Numbered from the stretch's first letter, positions 1-12,026 are shown. The stretch is 41,126 bases of DNA from Chara braunii (GCA_003427395.1 BFEA01000137.1:2284715-2325840), one strand, 5' to 3'. The notes: generated from the letters alone by a model not told the origin. Made by a program: numbers and translations.

Positions 1-400
1 TGCGTTGGGTCGGACAGGCGGCGGAGAGGGGGCACTCAGAGAAAGGGGACGGGACATTGCGCCCGGCATCTGCAGCCCACGCGGGCATGGCAAGAATGGG
101 TAGCAGGCAATAGCNGGCCGAGCGTGGACACGGCAGAGAGAAACGGAGCTGATCTGGAACGAGCCCACGCCCAGAGCGGTCAACAGGGGAATCGCGCACG
201 TTTTCACATGGGCTCGGTTGAGGAACATGGCAGTCGAACTGAACTGGGGTGATCAGTTATGGAAAGAAGGGTGCGAGTAATGAGAGCAACAGAGGTGGCG
301 AAATGAGGAAAAACGGCAGGCAAGCCGGATCAGTGAAATGGAATGGCAAAAACGGGAACTGTACGCAAGGCGCGCGCTGACTGAGTCATCAAAATCTTGG
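1..400. other. No identifiable feature
   Basis: Mixed-composition sequence with one ambiguous base near 115. I see no convincing reading frame, RNA gene or repeat. Confidence 0.5.
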
Positions 401-790
401 GTCATCAAGGCTCATCCGCTGTTGGGGGAAGCACTAGTCGAGTATTCCNACTGTTAGAGGGAANAGTTATCTCCGCTGTTCACCCAATCGTTTTGCCGAT
501 CTGTCAATCACGCATTTCCGCTGTTGGTGGAATCGGTCACTTTCACAGATCAGGCAATAGGGCAGATCAGCCGAGCAAGTGTTCAGCCAATCAAAGCAGT
601 TCCGCTGCCGACGGGAACGGCCCCCTTTTCGCTGAACTGTCGAACAAGCCATTTTGCTACTGATAGAAGCGATCTCTTTCGGCAATCTGCCAATCAAGCA
701 AAACCGATGCGGCAATAATAATTCTTTTTCCCGGTCTAGTAATCACGCATCCCCATGGTTGGTGGGGTCAGTCCCCTGTTGCAGAACGGC
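400..790. repeat. Degenerate repeated sequence
   Basis: The phrases 'ccgctgttggtgg' and 'gccgatctgtcaatcacgcat' recur in diverged form about 235 bp apart (near 496 and 730), and 'ccgctgtt' recurs around 415, 470 and 510. This looks like an old, decayed tandem repeat. Short open frames across it have no protein-like character. The stretch from 790 to 1200 shows nothing I can name. Confidence 0.35.
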
Positions 791-1204
791 AAACAGTCAA
801 TCAGGTACGAACAGGTGCTTTGTGTGCTTTCGAGCTGCCAGCATGAGAGCAGGATTCTAACGCGCGTCCGCTGTCTCGATTTCTCCTGGAGTAAGTATCA
901 TGAGTGGTTGAATACTTCAGCCTGCCTTCGGCACAGCTACACCCCGTGCTCCGAGATCACTAGCAGCCTGCGCTCACGAGGTTACCGTACCTAACAGCTA
1001 ACGTCTTAAATTCAACATTGAATATTCGTTGTTTCGATAACCTCTCCTCGGTTGTTTTGAGAGATTGGGAGTAAGGGTGTCTGAGAGCACGTGTGCATAG
1101 CCGTGTGCAAGGGAGCCGGTGAACGAGTAAGTGACTGTTCGCGAAGAGTACAGAGACAAACAAGAAAAGCTTTACTTTAAGCCTGTATGCAAATAGCTCG
1201 TTTT

Positions 1205-1456
1205 TCAAGTGTATCTTTTTCTTCCTTTCACTCTCTTAGTCTCTATGCGTGAACAGTCTCTCTCCTTCTCTTCCTTTGTCCCTCTCTTACTTATTCTACC
1301 TTTCTGCGCACCTCCCCTCTCTCGTTCTCTCTTCTCCCCCCCCTTTGACATTCTTCGCTCTGTCCCCCTGGCTCGCTTTCTCGCCCCGCCTCTCCAAATT
1401 CTTTCTCACTCGCTTCTTTTATCTAATTGTACTATCCTGTTCCTCTCTTTTAAGGG
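1205..1456 (+). repeat. Polypyrimidine (C/T) tract
   Basis: About 250 bp consist almost wholly of C and T on the plus strand (runs such as tctctctccttctcttcc). The Leu/Ser/Pro-rich open frames over it are a by-product of the composition. A cluster of ambiguous bases follows at 1472-1550, which suggests poor assembly at the edge of the tract. Confidence 0.7.
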
Positions 1457-1759
1457 ACTGCCCTGAAGCACNNGAGTAAANNACTCCTGATCAGATTTCA
1501 CGTGGATTCNAAGATNTCTTGAAGGNAANANCATTTGNACTAAACAATNTAATTTGTTTAAAACAAGACGGGTGACAGACAACACACAAAAGGCTTTCCT
1601 GCTGGTCGCTGAGGACCTCGGAAGCGGGCACGGCGAGTGACAGGCGCCGATGCCCTTGGCTTCAGCGACAAGTGGGCGCCCCTCCCTGGGTTTCCTCACA
1701 ACGGTACACAAACGTTTCAGAGCCGTTTGTGTATTGTGCGCATTTCGAATCAGTGGTCG

Positions 1760-1900
1760 AACCGCAAGTCCGCCGGGATCCGCACTTCATGTTCACGACA
1801 CCGACCTTCACAACTCGACATGAAGGGCTTGCAGTCATGCTAGTCCGCCGGCATCTGAACTTCATGTGCTTATGAGAAGGCACACGTGCAAGATCGGATC
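1760..1900. repeat. Outlying copies of the dispersed dyad repeat
   Basis: Near 1766 (aagtccgccgggatccgcac) and 1841 (tagtccgccggcatctgaac) there are two copies, about 75 bp apart, of the motif that dominates 5.9-11.9 kb. Each is followed by 'ttcatgt'. A third, more diverged copy may lie near 1890. Confidence 0.5.
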
Positions 1901-2155
1901 CCGACGGATCACGGCAATCACCTCGAGGACAGTTGCTCATGAAAAAGGCACACATGTCTTACTCTCGATCACACGCTTCACCGTGCTCGCTGCGCTTTTA
2001 TCGTGACCGTGCGATCAAGACTACACAACGGGACACGCTTGAGCGCACACGTGGCGCACCCGCGATCACACGTGCCAGAATGGACAGTTGTTGGAGAGAA
2101 GTCGAACGTGTCGCACTCGCGACCAGACGCTTGATCGACGTGGATGCTAGAAACA

Positions 2156-2453
2156 GGCGAAAATTGACGGCCCAGTTGGACATTCTGGTCGATGCCGAAC
2201 GAGGTTATCGTCGTGGTCTGCCACGTGGACCGCAGCGCACCCTTCATGGTTGGAGAACCTCGTTCCGCATTGACAACATTTCACGACAATGAACACAGCT
2301 CAGGAAGCTGTGTTCGTTATCGAGCAATGTCGGTGACGCGACACGAGGTTCTTGTCCAGCAGCAAAGAGTGCCCTGCAGTCCACGTGGCAGACCACGGCG
2401 AGAACCTTGTTCCTCATCGACCACAGTGCAGAATTGGGCCATCGATTTCCGCC
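2156..2453. repeat. Long imperfect inverted repeat (fold-back element)
   Basis: The arm at 2156-2242 matches the reverse complement of 2367-2453 over about 87 bp at roughly 75-80 percent by eye. The best-kept core is gtggtctgccacgtgga. The 124-bp spacer holds its own 10-bp perfect stem, gaacacagct (2291-2300) with agctgtgttc (2306-2315), so the whole ~300 bp could fold as one long hairpin. No transposase is present. It could be a fold-back transposon or a hairpin locus. Confidence 0.6.
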
Positions 2454-2529
2454 TTGTGTTCACCTATAGTCGACGGCAACCTCGTTTTCCATCGACGTCA
2501 CATCAAGGCAATGAACGTGGCAATCGTTG

Positions 2530-2691
2530 CTAAAAAACAGTCATGATCGTGTGATCATGATCGTTTGATCATGAAGATGCGTGTTCATGAAAATGCGCGC
2601 GGACAATTGCTCAAGAACAGTCATGATCGCGTGATCATGGTCGCTTGATCATGAAGATGCGTGTTCATGAAAATGCGCGCGAACACGTGAT
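2530..2691 (+). repeat. Two-copy 80-bp tandem repeat rich in TGATCA
   Basis: Two units of 80 bp begin at about 2530 and 2610 and are more than 90 percent alike. Each carries several tgatca palindromes and the string gaagatgcgtgttcatgaaa. There is no coding potential. Sequence from 2700 to 3380 shows no further feature. Confidence 0.8.
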
Positions 2692-3384
2692 ACTCACACA
2701 CCAGTGACCTTTGTTAAGATGAACCCATCAATTTCATGTACACACAGGGGACCACAAGCATCACTACCAATTGTCTGCTCTCCATCAACGAACAAAGCAG
2801 CTCTCGACGACAAGCTTGCATTGCCTGTTGACGGCCAATCCCACGGTGGCATGAACGCGTTGGCATGAACGCATAGATGACTTGTATGAGCTTGTGCTCG
2901 CCCGATCATGCCACCATGGGACTGGTCGACAGCATGCACTGCTAGCCTCCCGTCGCTAGCAGCTTTGCTCGTGAAAAAAGTCTGCGCGGTGGGCGTCGAT
3001 GTCTCAGGTCGTCGGCACGTGGCGCGCAGTATTGGATGTTTTTTTTCTTCAGGGACATGTGATCTGTTACACTCAACGCGGCAGATCTTCGAACGTCACC
3101 CACGGTTGCCTACGCGATCAGCTCTCCACACCACAGACTGCCTGCGGCGGACATCACTGAAGAACAAATGCTGGGGGCGGCGAGAAAATGGAGAGAGGAG
3201 TGGATGGACAGGGGAACACGACATGCAGACGGGCGACGACCCTCGGCATTTCGAGACTGTCATGACGTGCAAAAAGTCTTGCGTGAAATTGGCGAGAAGC
3301 GGGACGGTCTCCTGACGCCGTGGTGTTTTCGAGCGCAACACCAACGCACCAGGAAGGTCAATCGTCGAGGACGACGGCGGCGTA

Positions 3385-3468
3385 GCGCAGCTAAGGGCGA
3401 ACGACGACGATGGCGCTGCAAGGGGCGAACGGCGGCGATGGCGCAGCTCGGGGCGCACGACAAGGATG
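3385..3468 (+). repeat. 28-bp GC-rich minisatellite, three units
   Basis: Three consecutive 28-bp units start at 3385, 3413 and 3441. Each begins gcgc(a/t)gc and ends gatg. A partial fourth follows. The Arg/Ala-rich translation is a by-product of the repeat. From 3490 to 5290 I see no gene. A run of C mixed with N lies at 3745-3779 and is low-quality sequence. Confidence 0.75.
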
Positions 3469-5299
3469 GCGCAGCGCAGCGGAGCTGTCGTCGAGCATGA
3501 TGGATTTCAGGGAAGGGGAGGGTGAACTGGGAGGGCCTTAGCGCGGCTGCCTCCAGGTTGATCTCCAGTGTGACGTTCCTCCTCCCGGTAGCCTCCCATC
3601 CCGCTCACCAGTGCCACGTTCACCCCGCAGACCCTGCTTCCTGGCGAGAAACGGTCGTACGATGCGCAAATCAGATGGCTCGGCCAGGGCTGGCCGTGCT
3701 TTCGTTTGCCGTATGAGATAATGGCCCTCCTGCCCGTCAGCGAANCCCCCCCCCNCCCCNCCCCCCCCCNNCCNCCCCCGAGTCACCCGGCAGCGTCCGC
3801 AAAGGCCCACGAGCGATTGCCAGCAACGGCCCTCAACCGCGACGTGTCGTATGCAGGCCCTTTGCGCCGACGGACCGTGGTCATCGATTGGGCAAATCGA
3901 ACGGTTTTTGGACTCCCGTGCTTTTTTCTTTCGGTCCAATGGGTCTAAAGTTCCCGCCCCCCCAACCGGGCCCGCAATTTGATTTCGAAAAAGGCCTTGT
4001 GCGCGGAAAACCCTTTGCGTGTCTAGAGCGTGCAAGCCTATGAAACGAATCCTGCCCCCCCAATGCTCATTTCGCACTATCGCATGTCGTGGGGAGATGC
4101 TGTCGAACTAACCACTTGAACTCTCTCTCTTGTCAACACCATCGCCCATGAACGGTGGTGATTGACGCCATCGTAATCTCCAACACTGCGCCACGTCATC
4201 CAACCTGCAGAGAAATCGATAACCGCAGGCGACCGCAAGCAACACGTACGACGACTGACGCCATCGCGATCTTCAATGCTGCGCCACATCCTTTGCTGTC
4301 TGAACAGACAACCCGCGCGCACTTGCATCGCAAAGCACCTTCCGCGTCACGTTGTCTTTCTTGCCAATCAGTGACCTGCCGTCGGGCTTGTTTCGCATGC
4401 CCGCTGCTCGTTTAACGCAAACCATCCGCCGCCACACCATGCAAGTCGCGCCACTTCCACAGTGATCACCGCGGCTTTAGTTTTGGTGCGAAGGATCTAT
4501 TCTCCACACGACATCTTCACCGAGGTGAGTACCTGTCGAAAGGGTGACTGATAGAACGCGACGTTCCTTTCCCCCGCGGATGTGTGTGAGAGTGAGGCCA
4601 TGTGTGATAGTGATTCCATGTGTGTGCGTACGTGTGACTGTGCACGTTCGAGCGAGCCCCTGCATTCACTCATGGCCTGTTGCGCGCTCCTGCGTTCGGA
4701 CGGGTGTTTGTCTGTGGCGACTAAGTCTTGCTGTGCGTTTTTTGCACGCGTTTCATTTGTTTCGTGTATTTCTCTGTTTCCTGCATTGTTTCCTGTGTTG
4801 CCTTAGCTTTCACCTGTACTGTCATATGTAGATGTGTTAATGCGTGTGTGTGACGAAAGTGTTGAGCCCGGGCGGTTCCTCCAATGAGCCCCATCGTCAC
4901 CAGGGAATCAATGATGAAATCAACCATTCGAGCAATGATCAAATCAACCATTCCATGCAACGGTTTGCTTGGACGAGCCACCCTTCCATGGAAAGTGTGT
5001 GCGCGTGTGTGTGCACGGTTGTCCGTTTCCGTGCGAAAGCGGGCGTTTGCACGTGAGTATTATGCAAGTGAATCTTTGATCAGTCGATATGGTCCATACA
5101 AAGATGAACAGTAGATTAAGACAGAACGATCATGCTCCATCGATCGACGAATCGGTCGTGTGCGTTCGGTGTTCGTGTATGTGTGTTTGTTAGATTTCGA
5201 CTCTTTAAGACCACACGACATTCGAAAGTAGAAAACAAGCTTTGAATCGATGAAGGGGTCTGACAAATAAACAAGCACTAGAATGATCAGAATCAATCA

Positions 5300-5435
5300 A
5301 GCAATGAAAAAAATGCTCGTGTCGGCGATCAAACCTTGCGTCAGGCATCTCATTGAATAAAATGCTCGTGTCGGCTATCCAACGCAATCATTCAGTTGCA
5401 ATGAATAAAATGCTCGTGTCGGCGATCCAACATAA
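5300..5435 (+). repeat. Three-copy ~50-bp tandem repeat
   Basis: The string aatgctcgtgtcggc occurs at about 5310, 5360 and 5408, each time preceded by 'aatgaa(t)aaa' and followed by 'atccaac...atcatt' in the better copies. It is a short tandem array without coding character. Confidence 0.7.
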
Positions 5436-5944
5436 TCATTCGTCTACGCAACCTGTCGTCACCTGTCAGCAAATATCTATCGTTTGTGTTGTTCTGTTTG
5501 TGCAACAGGACGAGGAGAACACCGGATCTTCACACAATGACGACCAACATTTCCCAGCGCCGTTGCAGATTGCGGACATGTCCCCGTATCTCTCTAGATC
5601 AACCAGGATCGTCGGTGTGCCGGAGAGAGAGACAGAGAAAAAAATACGGATGTTGGCGAACTTCTACTTCGCCCGGTTTGCTGATAAACAAGGTTTGATG
5701 CGGCCCGACAGCCAACATTGACTATCGGGTCGCATCGAACCTTGGATAACATTGGCCATCACATCGCGTCGAACCTCGGTTATCAACGAATCGACGATAT
5801 GCATATCTAACTCTCGCGCAAATTTGTTCCCTCACGCCAGCATGAGCCCGCCCGGTTCTTCCCATTTCCATCCATCTCTCTCGATCTCTCTCTATCTCTT
5901 GCCATCTCTTCCTCCACCTCTCTCTTGAACTCTCATCCAAGTTC

Positions 5945-7123
5945 TCAGTACCACATTTTGTTCAAGTCCGGATCCTTGCGGACTTCGCATTTTCACATAT
6001 CCCCTGATATGGCTGTGGTCTTTCTGCGTCCGCGCGGATTTGACTAACAACTCAAGTACGCCCGCATCTGAGCTTCATATGTTGTCCAAACGGGACATCG
6101 GAACGAGGTCGTCCAAATCCGACCTCCTGACATTGGCTATAGCCTCCTCCGAACTTAACACATCGTGAAATCGGACAATAGAAGAAGTTCGGATTCCGGC
6201 GAAGTTTGCATTTTCATCTGTCCTTTGATGCGCCTGTCGATTTTTGTACAGTAACACAAGCATGGATCTGGTTGCTGTCCAAATTCATAGGCGCATCAGA
6301 AGACCGGTGAATACGCGAAGTTCGCCGGAATCCGAACTTCTTCTGCTGTCCGATTTCACGATATGTTAAGTTCGGAGGGAGACATGGCCAACGACCTTGC
6401 TTCGAGAGAGTGTGGGACAGCGAGTTTGACAAACAATTGTCTGTCTCTATTACGCACTCTTGCAAAATTCGATTCTCGACGAACTTCAGGTTCCCACCTT
6501 TCATACGACAAGTCTGTGGCTCGCCTAGAGCCCCGTGGATTCGAATAACAACCAAGTCCGCCCGAATCCGAACTTCACATTATTCCGAAACGGAATCATC
6601 GAACATACTTGCTCGAATCAGATCTTCGAACGTTACCTGCGTCCAAGACCAAACGTCGCATATCGGGAAACCGGACAGCATGCAAATTACGGTTGATGGC
6701 GGACTTCGCCTTTTCATCGGACCTCTTTTGTGACTGTGGTCGACCTGGTGCCTCCTGAATTTCACCAACCATGCAAGTACGGATCTTGGTGCCCTCGTCA
6801 AGTTCGGATCCTGACGAACTTCGCATTTTCACATGTTCTCAGTTCTGACTGTGGTCTTTCAGGCGCCCCGTGGATTCCAACAAGAACACAAATTCGTTCG
6901 GATCCGAACTTCACGTTTTGCCCTGGCGTGACAACCGAAATGATTCTTCGGGTCCGACCGTCGAACATTGGCTGCATCGGCTACCGAACTTAACACATTG
7001 CGAATCCGGACAGCAGAACAAGTTCGGATGTCGGCGGACTACTCATTTTCGTCTAGCCTCCAACGACACTGTGGTCTTCCTACTGCGCAGTGGATTTCGC
7101 CGAACATGCAAGTATATAACCTA

Positions 7124-7154
<31 letters not shown>

Positions 7155-7260
7155 CTCGCACCCTCCATAAGTTCGGATACCGGCGAACTTCGCGTTTCCA
7201 CATGCTCTTTGATCCGACTGTGGTCTTCCTTGTGCCCCTTGATCGGACCCGCATTACTGT
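5945..7260. repeat. Dispersed repeat array carrying a ~22-bp dyad, left block
   Basis: Degenerate units of roughly 120-150 bp alternate in two half-types. Each carries an imperfect dyad AAGTTCGG...CCGGCGAACTT, for example at 6318-6339 and 7169-7190, in either orientation. Shared flanking phrases are 'cgcattttcacat', 'actgtggtcttcctg' and 'cggacagcagaa'. At least nine dyads lie in this block. A (TC)n(TA)n tract at 7125-7155 sits inside one unit. Open frames here are chance. Confidence 0.7.
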
Positions 7261-7648
7261 CTAACCTCGAACGATCTCTTTTTGCACTCAATCCGAACAA
7301 TTTGACTAAAAAGATAACGCATTTTTCTATCATCATTTGTTGGGTATTCACGAGTCCCGATGTTAAACGTGTTATAGATAGTTCAACTTAGATAGGCAAG
7401 TACCATCAGTGGGAGTTAGAAATGGAGAAAATGTTGCTTGATTAGGGGGGAAAAAAGGCAGTTACATGAACACATCGGCCAGAGCTGCATGCCCGTGTGC
7501 TTGTACAGTACCTGTGCTCGAAAGCACGTAGAAACCTTGTGAATATTCAGTTCGAGACGTCACGACTGGGTGTAGGCCTCACTAGGGGAGTTGTCATTTT
7601 CCAACTTTGTTTACGAGTGTCTATATGTCCGCATGTATCATTTGATAT

Positions 7649-8839
7649 ATGTGTGTGGTGTGTAGGTGCATAATGTCGTCGAGAACGTCGACAAGCATGA
7701 GCATGAGTCCCGAGACCCACATGCGCTTAGCAGAACCGTTTCCTCCTTGTGCGAAATCGGTGCGACATTATAACGGTTGTAATTGGATCCATGAAGCAAC
7801 CAGAGAGGACTTTGAAGAGGACCCATGGATGACCGTCGTCCCACACATGAAGCGACATCTTGACGATTGGAGCGATGCTACTTGGAACGCGATGAAGAGT
7901 GACTCCCCTCGGGCAAGCTATTACAAGTTTGTCAATATGTTGGAGTTCGGGAACCTCATTACACTGCCTGATGGTGTTCTCGAGCACAAGTTCCTGAACC
8001 GTCAGCGCAAAACACTCCGCTGCATTAGCCGCTATGGTAGTCGCCTCGACTGCAACTACATCACGTCTTCCCCACGAACTTGGGGAAGTTCGAGGAAACA
8101 AGAGTTGGAGGACTGCACTCGTCATTGTTCATTTTTGGAGCAGTACCCACTCCGTTGCCCCGAGATTTCTCCACAAGCTAGGTCATACTATGGTGTGCGG
8201 TTGACTGTTGCCGGATGTGATTTCGCCAGAGTGCTATTTGTCACTACTTCGAACAAAAGTAGGAAACTCGTCGATGCAGTTGTGCGTGTGTCACGGAACG
8301 AGGTGGTACTTGAGGGGTCCAAGTTCGTGTCGTTGCGGTACCTCGGTGTAGATGGGTGGTCAGATTTGGTGATAGCAGGCCAGGTCGAAGATTTTTGATT
8401 GTGGCATAAGGTGGAAGAGAAAGTGTCCGACATACGAGACTGTATAGGGAATTCCTTAGCAAGACCAGGAGGGTTTGTTAGGATGAAATACATATCCTAT
8501 TTTCGGAGAATGCAACAGTCGAGGAACCACGGATCCACGTATATGGATCATCAACGAATGTTATGTATGGCTTCGGTTCACGACCTCGTCCGCGGGAAAC
8601 CCCGTATGTCACTAGATCCGGACGGATTGTCAGACGTTGTGTTTAAGGGAAAAGGAGGGAGAGGTGTGAGAGGCATGTGTGTAGCCGAAAATGGTAGATA
8701 TGAAGTAGGAGAGACACGTGTGAGAGGCTGTAGTTGCAAGTACACGCTATACCGAGTATGTTCGCAGTTCTATGATTTGCGATTTTCAAAAAGCCTCTGT
8801 GTACTTTGCGATGTGCGATTGAATGATTTTTTGCAGTGA
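7649..8839 (+). CDS. Unrecognised reading frame of ~396 codons interrupted by one TGA
   Basis: An ATG at 7649 (or 7673) opens a frame to TGA at 8396-8398. The same frame then runs on without another stop to TGA at 8837-8839. The first part (249 aa) has balanced, protein-like composition with Trp, His and Cys scattered through it. I recognise no domain, signal peptide or membrane segment. It sits between two blocks of the dyad repeat with no obvious partner gene. The last ~40 bp overlap a two-copy short repeat (8799-8906), so the true C-terminus may be earlier. It may be a decayed host gene, one exon of a longer gene, or part of an unrecognised transposon. The TGA could be a point mutation, the true end of a 249-aa protein, or an exon boundary. 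Confidence 0.4.
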
Positions 8840-8906
8840 ATGGTGTTTGAAAACATTGTTGTGTACTTCACAATGTGCGGTTGAATGTTTTTTTTGCATT
8901 GAACGA
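8799..8906 (+). repeat. Two-copy ~61-bp tandem repeat
   Basis: The phrase 'tgtgtactt..c.atgtgcg.ttgaatg.ttttttgca' occurs at 8799 and again at 8860. The two copies differ by a few substitutions. Sequence from 8910 to 9190 holds nothing I can identify. Confidence 0.6.
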
Positions 8907-9189
8907 TTTTTTCGAAACTCTCCGTGTGGTTAATAAGTTGACCTTCAGGAAAACAAAAGGTAAGGTTGCAAGTTTTTTCATCTCGATGTTGCGATGACAA
9001 TAGTTAATGTTATGAACGGATGTTATGTTTCTTGTCCATGCAAAGATTTGATGATATTTTCACCCAGGAATATACAAATGACAAGCCAACGTCCATATTA
9101 AATCATCACGTTGATGGTGTGCGCACCTTGATTGCCATCTAAGTGCGAGTCTACGCGCACTTGTGGTGTGAACCCTGAGCAATCCACCT

Positions 9190-10060
9190 AAACTCATTTT
9201 CGTCTAGCCTCTAACGGCGCTGTGGTAACCGCACAAGTGCGGATCCAATCTTTCTCTATGTCTCTCTTTCTCTCAGCGTCTTTAAGTTCGAATCCCGGCG
9301 GACTTGGCGTTTTCGTCTGTTTGCCGTCAGCGACAATCACTGTGATCTTACTGATCCCCCGTGGATTGCAACAACAGCCCGAGTTTGCCCGAATCCAGAC
9401 TTCTCATTTTACCCCCACAGGGTCCCAGAACATGCTGACCCGGCTCCTGCGTTCGAACTTGGTTGCATCCTATGCCAAGCTACGCATATCTTCAACTCGG
9501 ACAGCAGAAGAAGTTCGGATGCGGGCGGACTTCTCGTTCACAACTAGCCTCTCATGTGAGTGTGGACTTCATGGATCGTCGTTGAGTTTAACAACCACAG
9601 AATTACGGATCGTGTGTCTCTTTCACCGTCTCTCTCTATCGCACCCTCCTTAAGTTCGGATCTCGGCGAACTTCACGTTTTCGGCTGTACGTTGGTCTAT
9701 CTGTGGTCTTCCTGGTGCCCGGTGGATCGCATAAACCACCCTAGTTCGCTCGCGTCCGACTTCTCGTTTTGCCCATATGCAGTTACCGAGTGTGCTTGCA
9801 TGAGCACGGCCTTGGAATACAGGCTGCATCGGCTAACGCGCTTCGAGATGTTGCGAATCCAGAAAGTAGAAGAAATTAAGGTGTCGGCGCACTGCGAATT
9901 CTCATGTGGCCTCTGATGCAACTGTGGTCTTGCTTGTTCCACGCGAATTTCAAAAACCACAAACATATGGATCCTGTCTCTCTCTCCGACTCGCTCTATC
10001 TCCACCCTCTTTGAGTTCGGATCCGGACGAACTTCACGTGCTCACCTATCCGAATCGGGG
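9190..10060. repeat. Dispersed repeat array carrying a ~22-bp dyad, right block
   Basis: The same family as at 5.95-7.26 kb resumes. Dyad copies lie near 9281, 9387, 9513, 9653, 9870 and 10014. Several copies are preceded by a pyrimidine-rich stretch ('tctctctatcgcaccctcc') just before 'taagttcgg', which shows a higher-order unit of about 350 bp. Further single copies lie at about 10306, 11472, 11632 and 11842. Confidence 0.7.
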
Positions 10061-10459
10061 TTCCGGAGGGTCTCTGTGTGCGGAGGCCACTAACCCGTCC
10101 AGCCGGTATCCGAGCTGCGCATATTGAGCGAAGGCCACTGGCCCGTCCAGCCGACAATCCCCTTGTCTCAGCGGGGCGTGCCCATGCCTCGACCTTTGCC
10201 ACTATGCTCCGACGACGGAGGATTTCAAGTTTGGTTTCGGTGTCGGGGCAGCGCAAGCTACGAACAGGCCGCCCAGCGATTCCCGTGCGACATGCCCGCA
10301 ATCTAAGTCCGCCGGCATCCGAACATCAAAAAATCTCGATGCGTCACTAACTCAAACATAGGTGTGCGGAACAGCTTCGGTCCTGATGTGGTTGTCGCCC
10401 GACCACCTACAAGATGTGCCAAACAGTCGTTCATTGTCTTTGCGAATTGCCAAAAACAC

Positions 10460-11390
10460 TCTTAAGGGTCCTTGATGTGGGGTTTGGGTCCGTTCGGCGC
10501 AGAGTTTCGTGCTGCCTGAATAGATCTTGGGTAAAGTGACCTCAAGGTCCCCGTCGCAAGAGTTCGGTTGGACTTCTTGTTGGATCTGGATCTGTTTTGA
10601 GCAGAGTTTCGCACTCCACAAACAGAATTCTCCTCTAGTTCCCGCAGATTAACAATTGTTCGGGCAGTCGTTCGCGATGCTGAAACGCAACTGGGTGAGT
10701 TTGGTGGCCTTCTTATTGGATCTGGATCTGTTTTGAGCAAAGTTTCGCACNNNNNNNNNNNNNNNNNNNNNNNNNNNNNNNNNNNNNNNNNNNNNNNNNN
10801 NNNNNNNNNNNNNNNNNNNNNNNNNNNNNNNNNNNNNNNNNNNNNNNNNNNNNNNNNNNNNNNNNNNNNNNNNNNNNNNNNNNNNNNNNNNNNNNNNNNN
10901 NNNNNNNNNNNNNNNNNNNNNNNNNNNNNNNNNNNNNNNNNNNNNNNNNNNNNNNNNNNNTTTGGTGGGCCCTCTTGTTGGATCTGGATCTGTTTTGAGC
11001 AGAGTTTCCCACTCCACAAACAGAATTCCCCTCTAGTTCCCGCAGGTTAACAGTTTTTCGGGCAGTCCTTCGCGATGCTGAAATGCAACTGGGGCAATTT
11101 TGGTGGGCCTTCTTGTTGGATCTGGATCTATTTTGACCAGAGTTTCGCACTCCACAAACAGAATTTCCCCCCAGTTCCCGCAGGTTAACAGTTGTTCGGG
11201 CAGTCGTTCGCGATGCTGAAGCGCAACTGGGGAGAGTTTAGTAGGCCTTCTTGTTGGATCTGGATCTGTTTCGAGCAGAGTTTCGCACTCCACAAACATA
11301 ATTCCCCTCCAGTTCTCGCAGGTTAACAGTTGTTCCGTCAGTCGTTCGCGATGCTGAAACGCAACTGGGGCAAGTGTGGTGGGCCTTGTG
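10460..11390 (+). repeat. ~136-bp satellite array
   Basis: The string tggatctggatct recurs at about 10581, 10717, 10979, 11117 and 11255, a spacing of 136-138 bp. Units share 'gagcagagtttcgcactcc', 'cccgcaggttaacag' and 'cgttcgcgatgctgaaacg'. A more diverged unit starts near 10460. Apparent minus-strand ORFs repeat the same peptide because 136 is not a multiple of 3 and the frame shifts between units. They are not genes. Confidence 0.85.
10751..10960. other. Assembly gap (210 N) inside the satellite
   Basis: A run of 210 N. The sequence before it ends within a satellite unit and the sequence after it resumes 86 bp later in the unit. The gap therefore probably hides about one further unit, or an unknown number collapsed in assembly. 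Confidence 0.95.
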
Positions 11391-11399
11391 CTTGGGGCT

Positions 11400-12026
11400 A
11401 GGGGTCAGAGAGGCTGAGTCTGGCGGTCTCACGCCGTTATCCGTCTATGATGTTGCCCGGCGAATTCATCAAGTTCGTCGGCATCCGAACTTTGCATGAA
11501 TGCTGAAGACGGATCTCAACAAGTGCGGATACCGGCGGACTAGGTCTGCGTGAACAGGGTGTGAAGAACTGCCGGCGATTTCGTTTAGTTCGCCCGTCTC
11601 CGGATTTTGCACAAGTCTGAGCATGACTTGAAGAAGTGTGGATGTCGGCGAACTTGTCGTGTGTTCATGTAGTCCATTGTCATGTTCGTGCACTGTTGGT
11701 ACACATTCGGTGTGCCTTCTTGTTGGATCGGGGCTTGTGAACTGCAAAGTCCAGCAGTCAACAAACCGTCTCACTGTTAGTGACTATCTTTCTCATCGCA
11801 TCTCGTTATCAGCCCTTGCCAATTGCTTGCAAATTTGTTCAGTTCGCCGAGATACGAACTTCGTACAGATGTCTCTTTTCTGTGTTGATTTGGGTGCCGA
11901 TACCGTTGATGTGCTATTGTGGTGCGTGGCATGTGGGTCTGTGGAAAACGAAACTCCGTACTGGGTGGGTAATTTTTGTCTTCCTTGTGTTGGGTTGTTT
12001 TGGTATCTTGGACCGATGCAGACACA
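11400..12026. other. Sequence between satellite and gene; scattered dyad copies
   Basis: Dyad-repeat fragments lie near 11472, 11520, 11632 and 11842. I see no gene. The last part could hold the promoter or an upstream exon of the gene that begins at 12027, but no TATA-like or splice element stands out. Confidence 0.4.

Noticed and set aside
3745-3779. Unusual poly(C) tract
   Set aside because: It is mixed with N and is probably a sequencing or assembly fault.
10462-11299. Minus-strand ORFs over the satellite
   Set aside because: They repeat one peptide unit and run through N. They are the translation of a 136-bp satellite.
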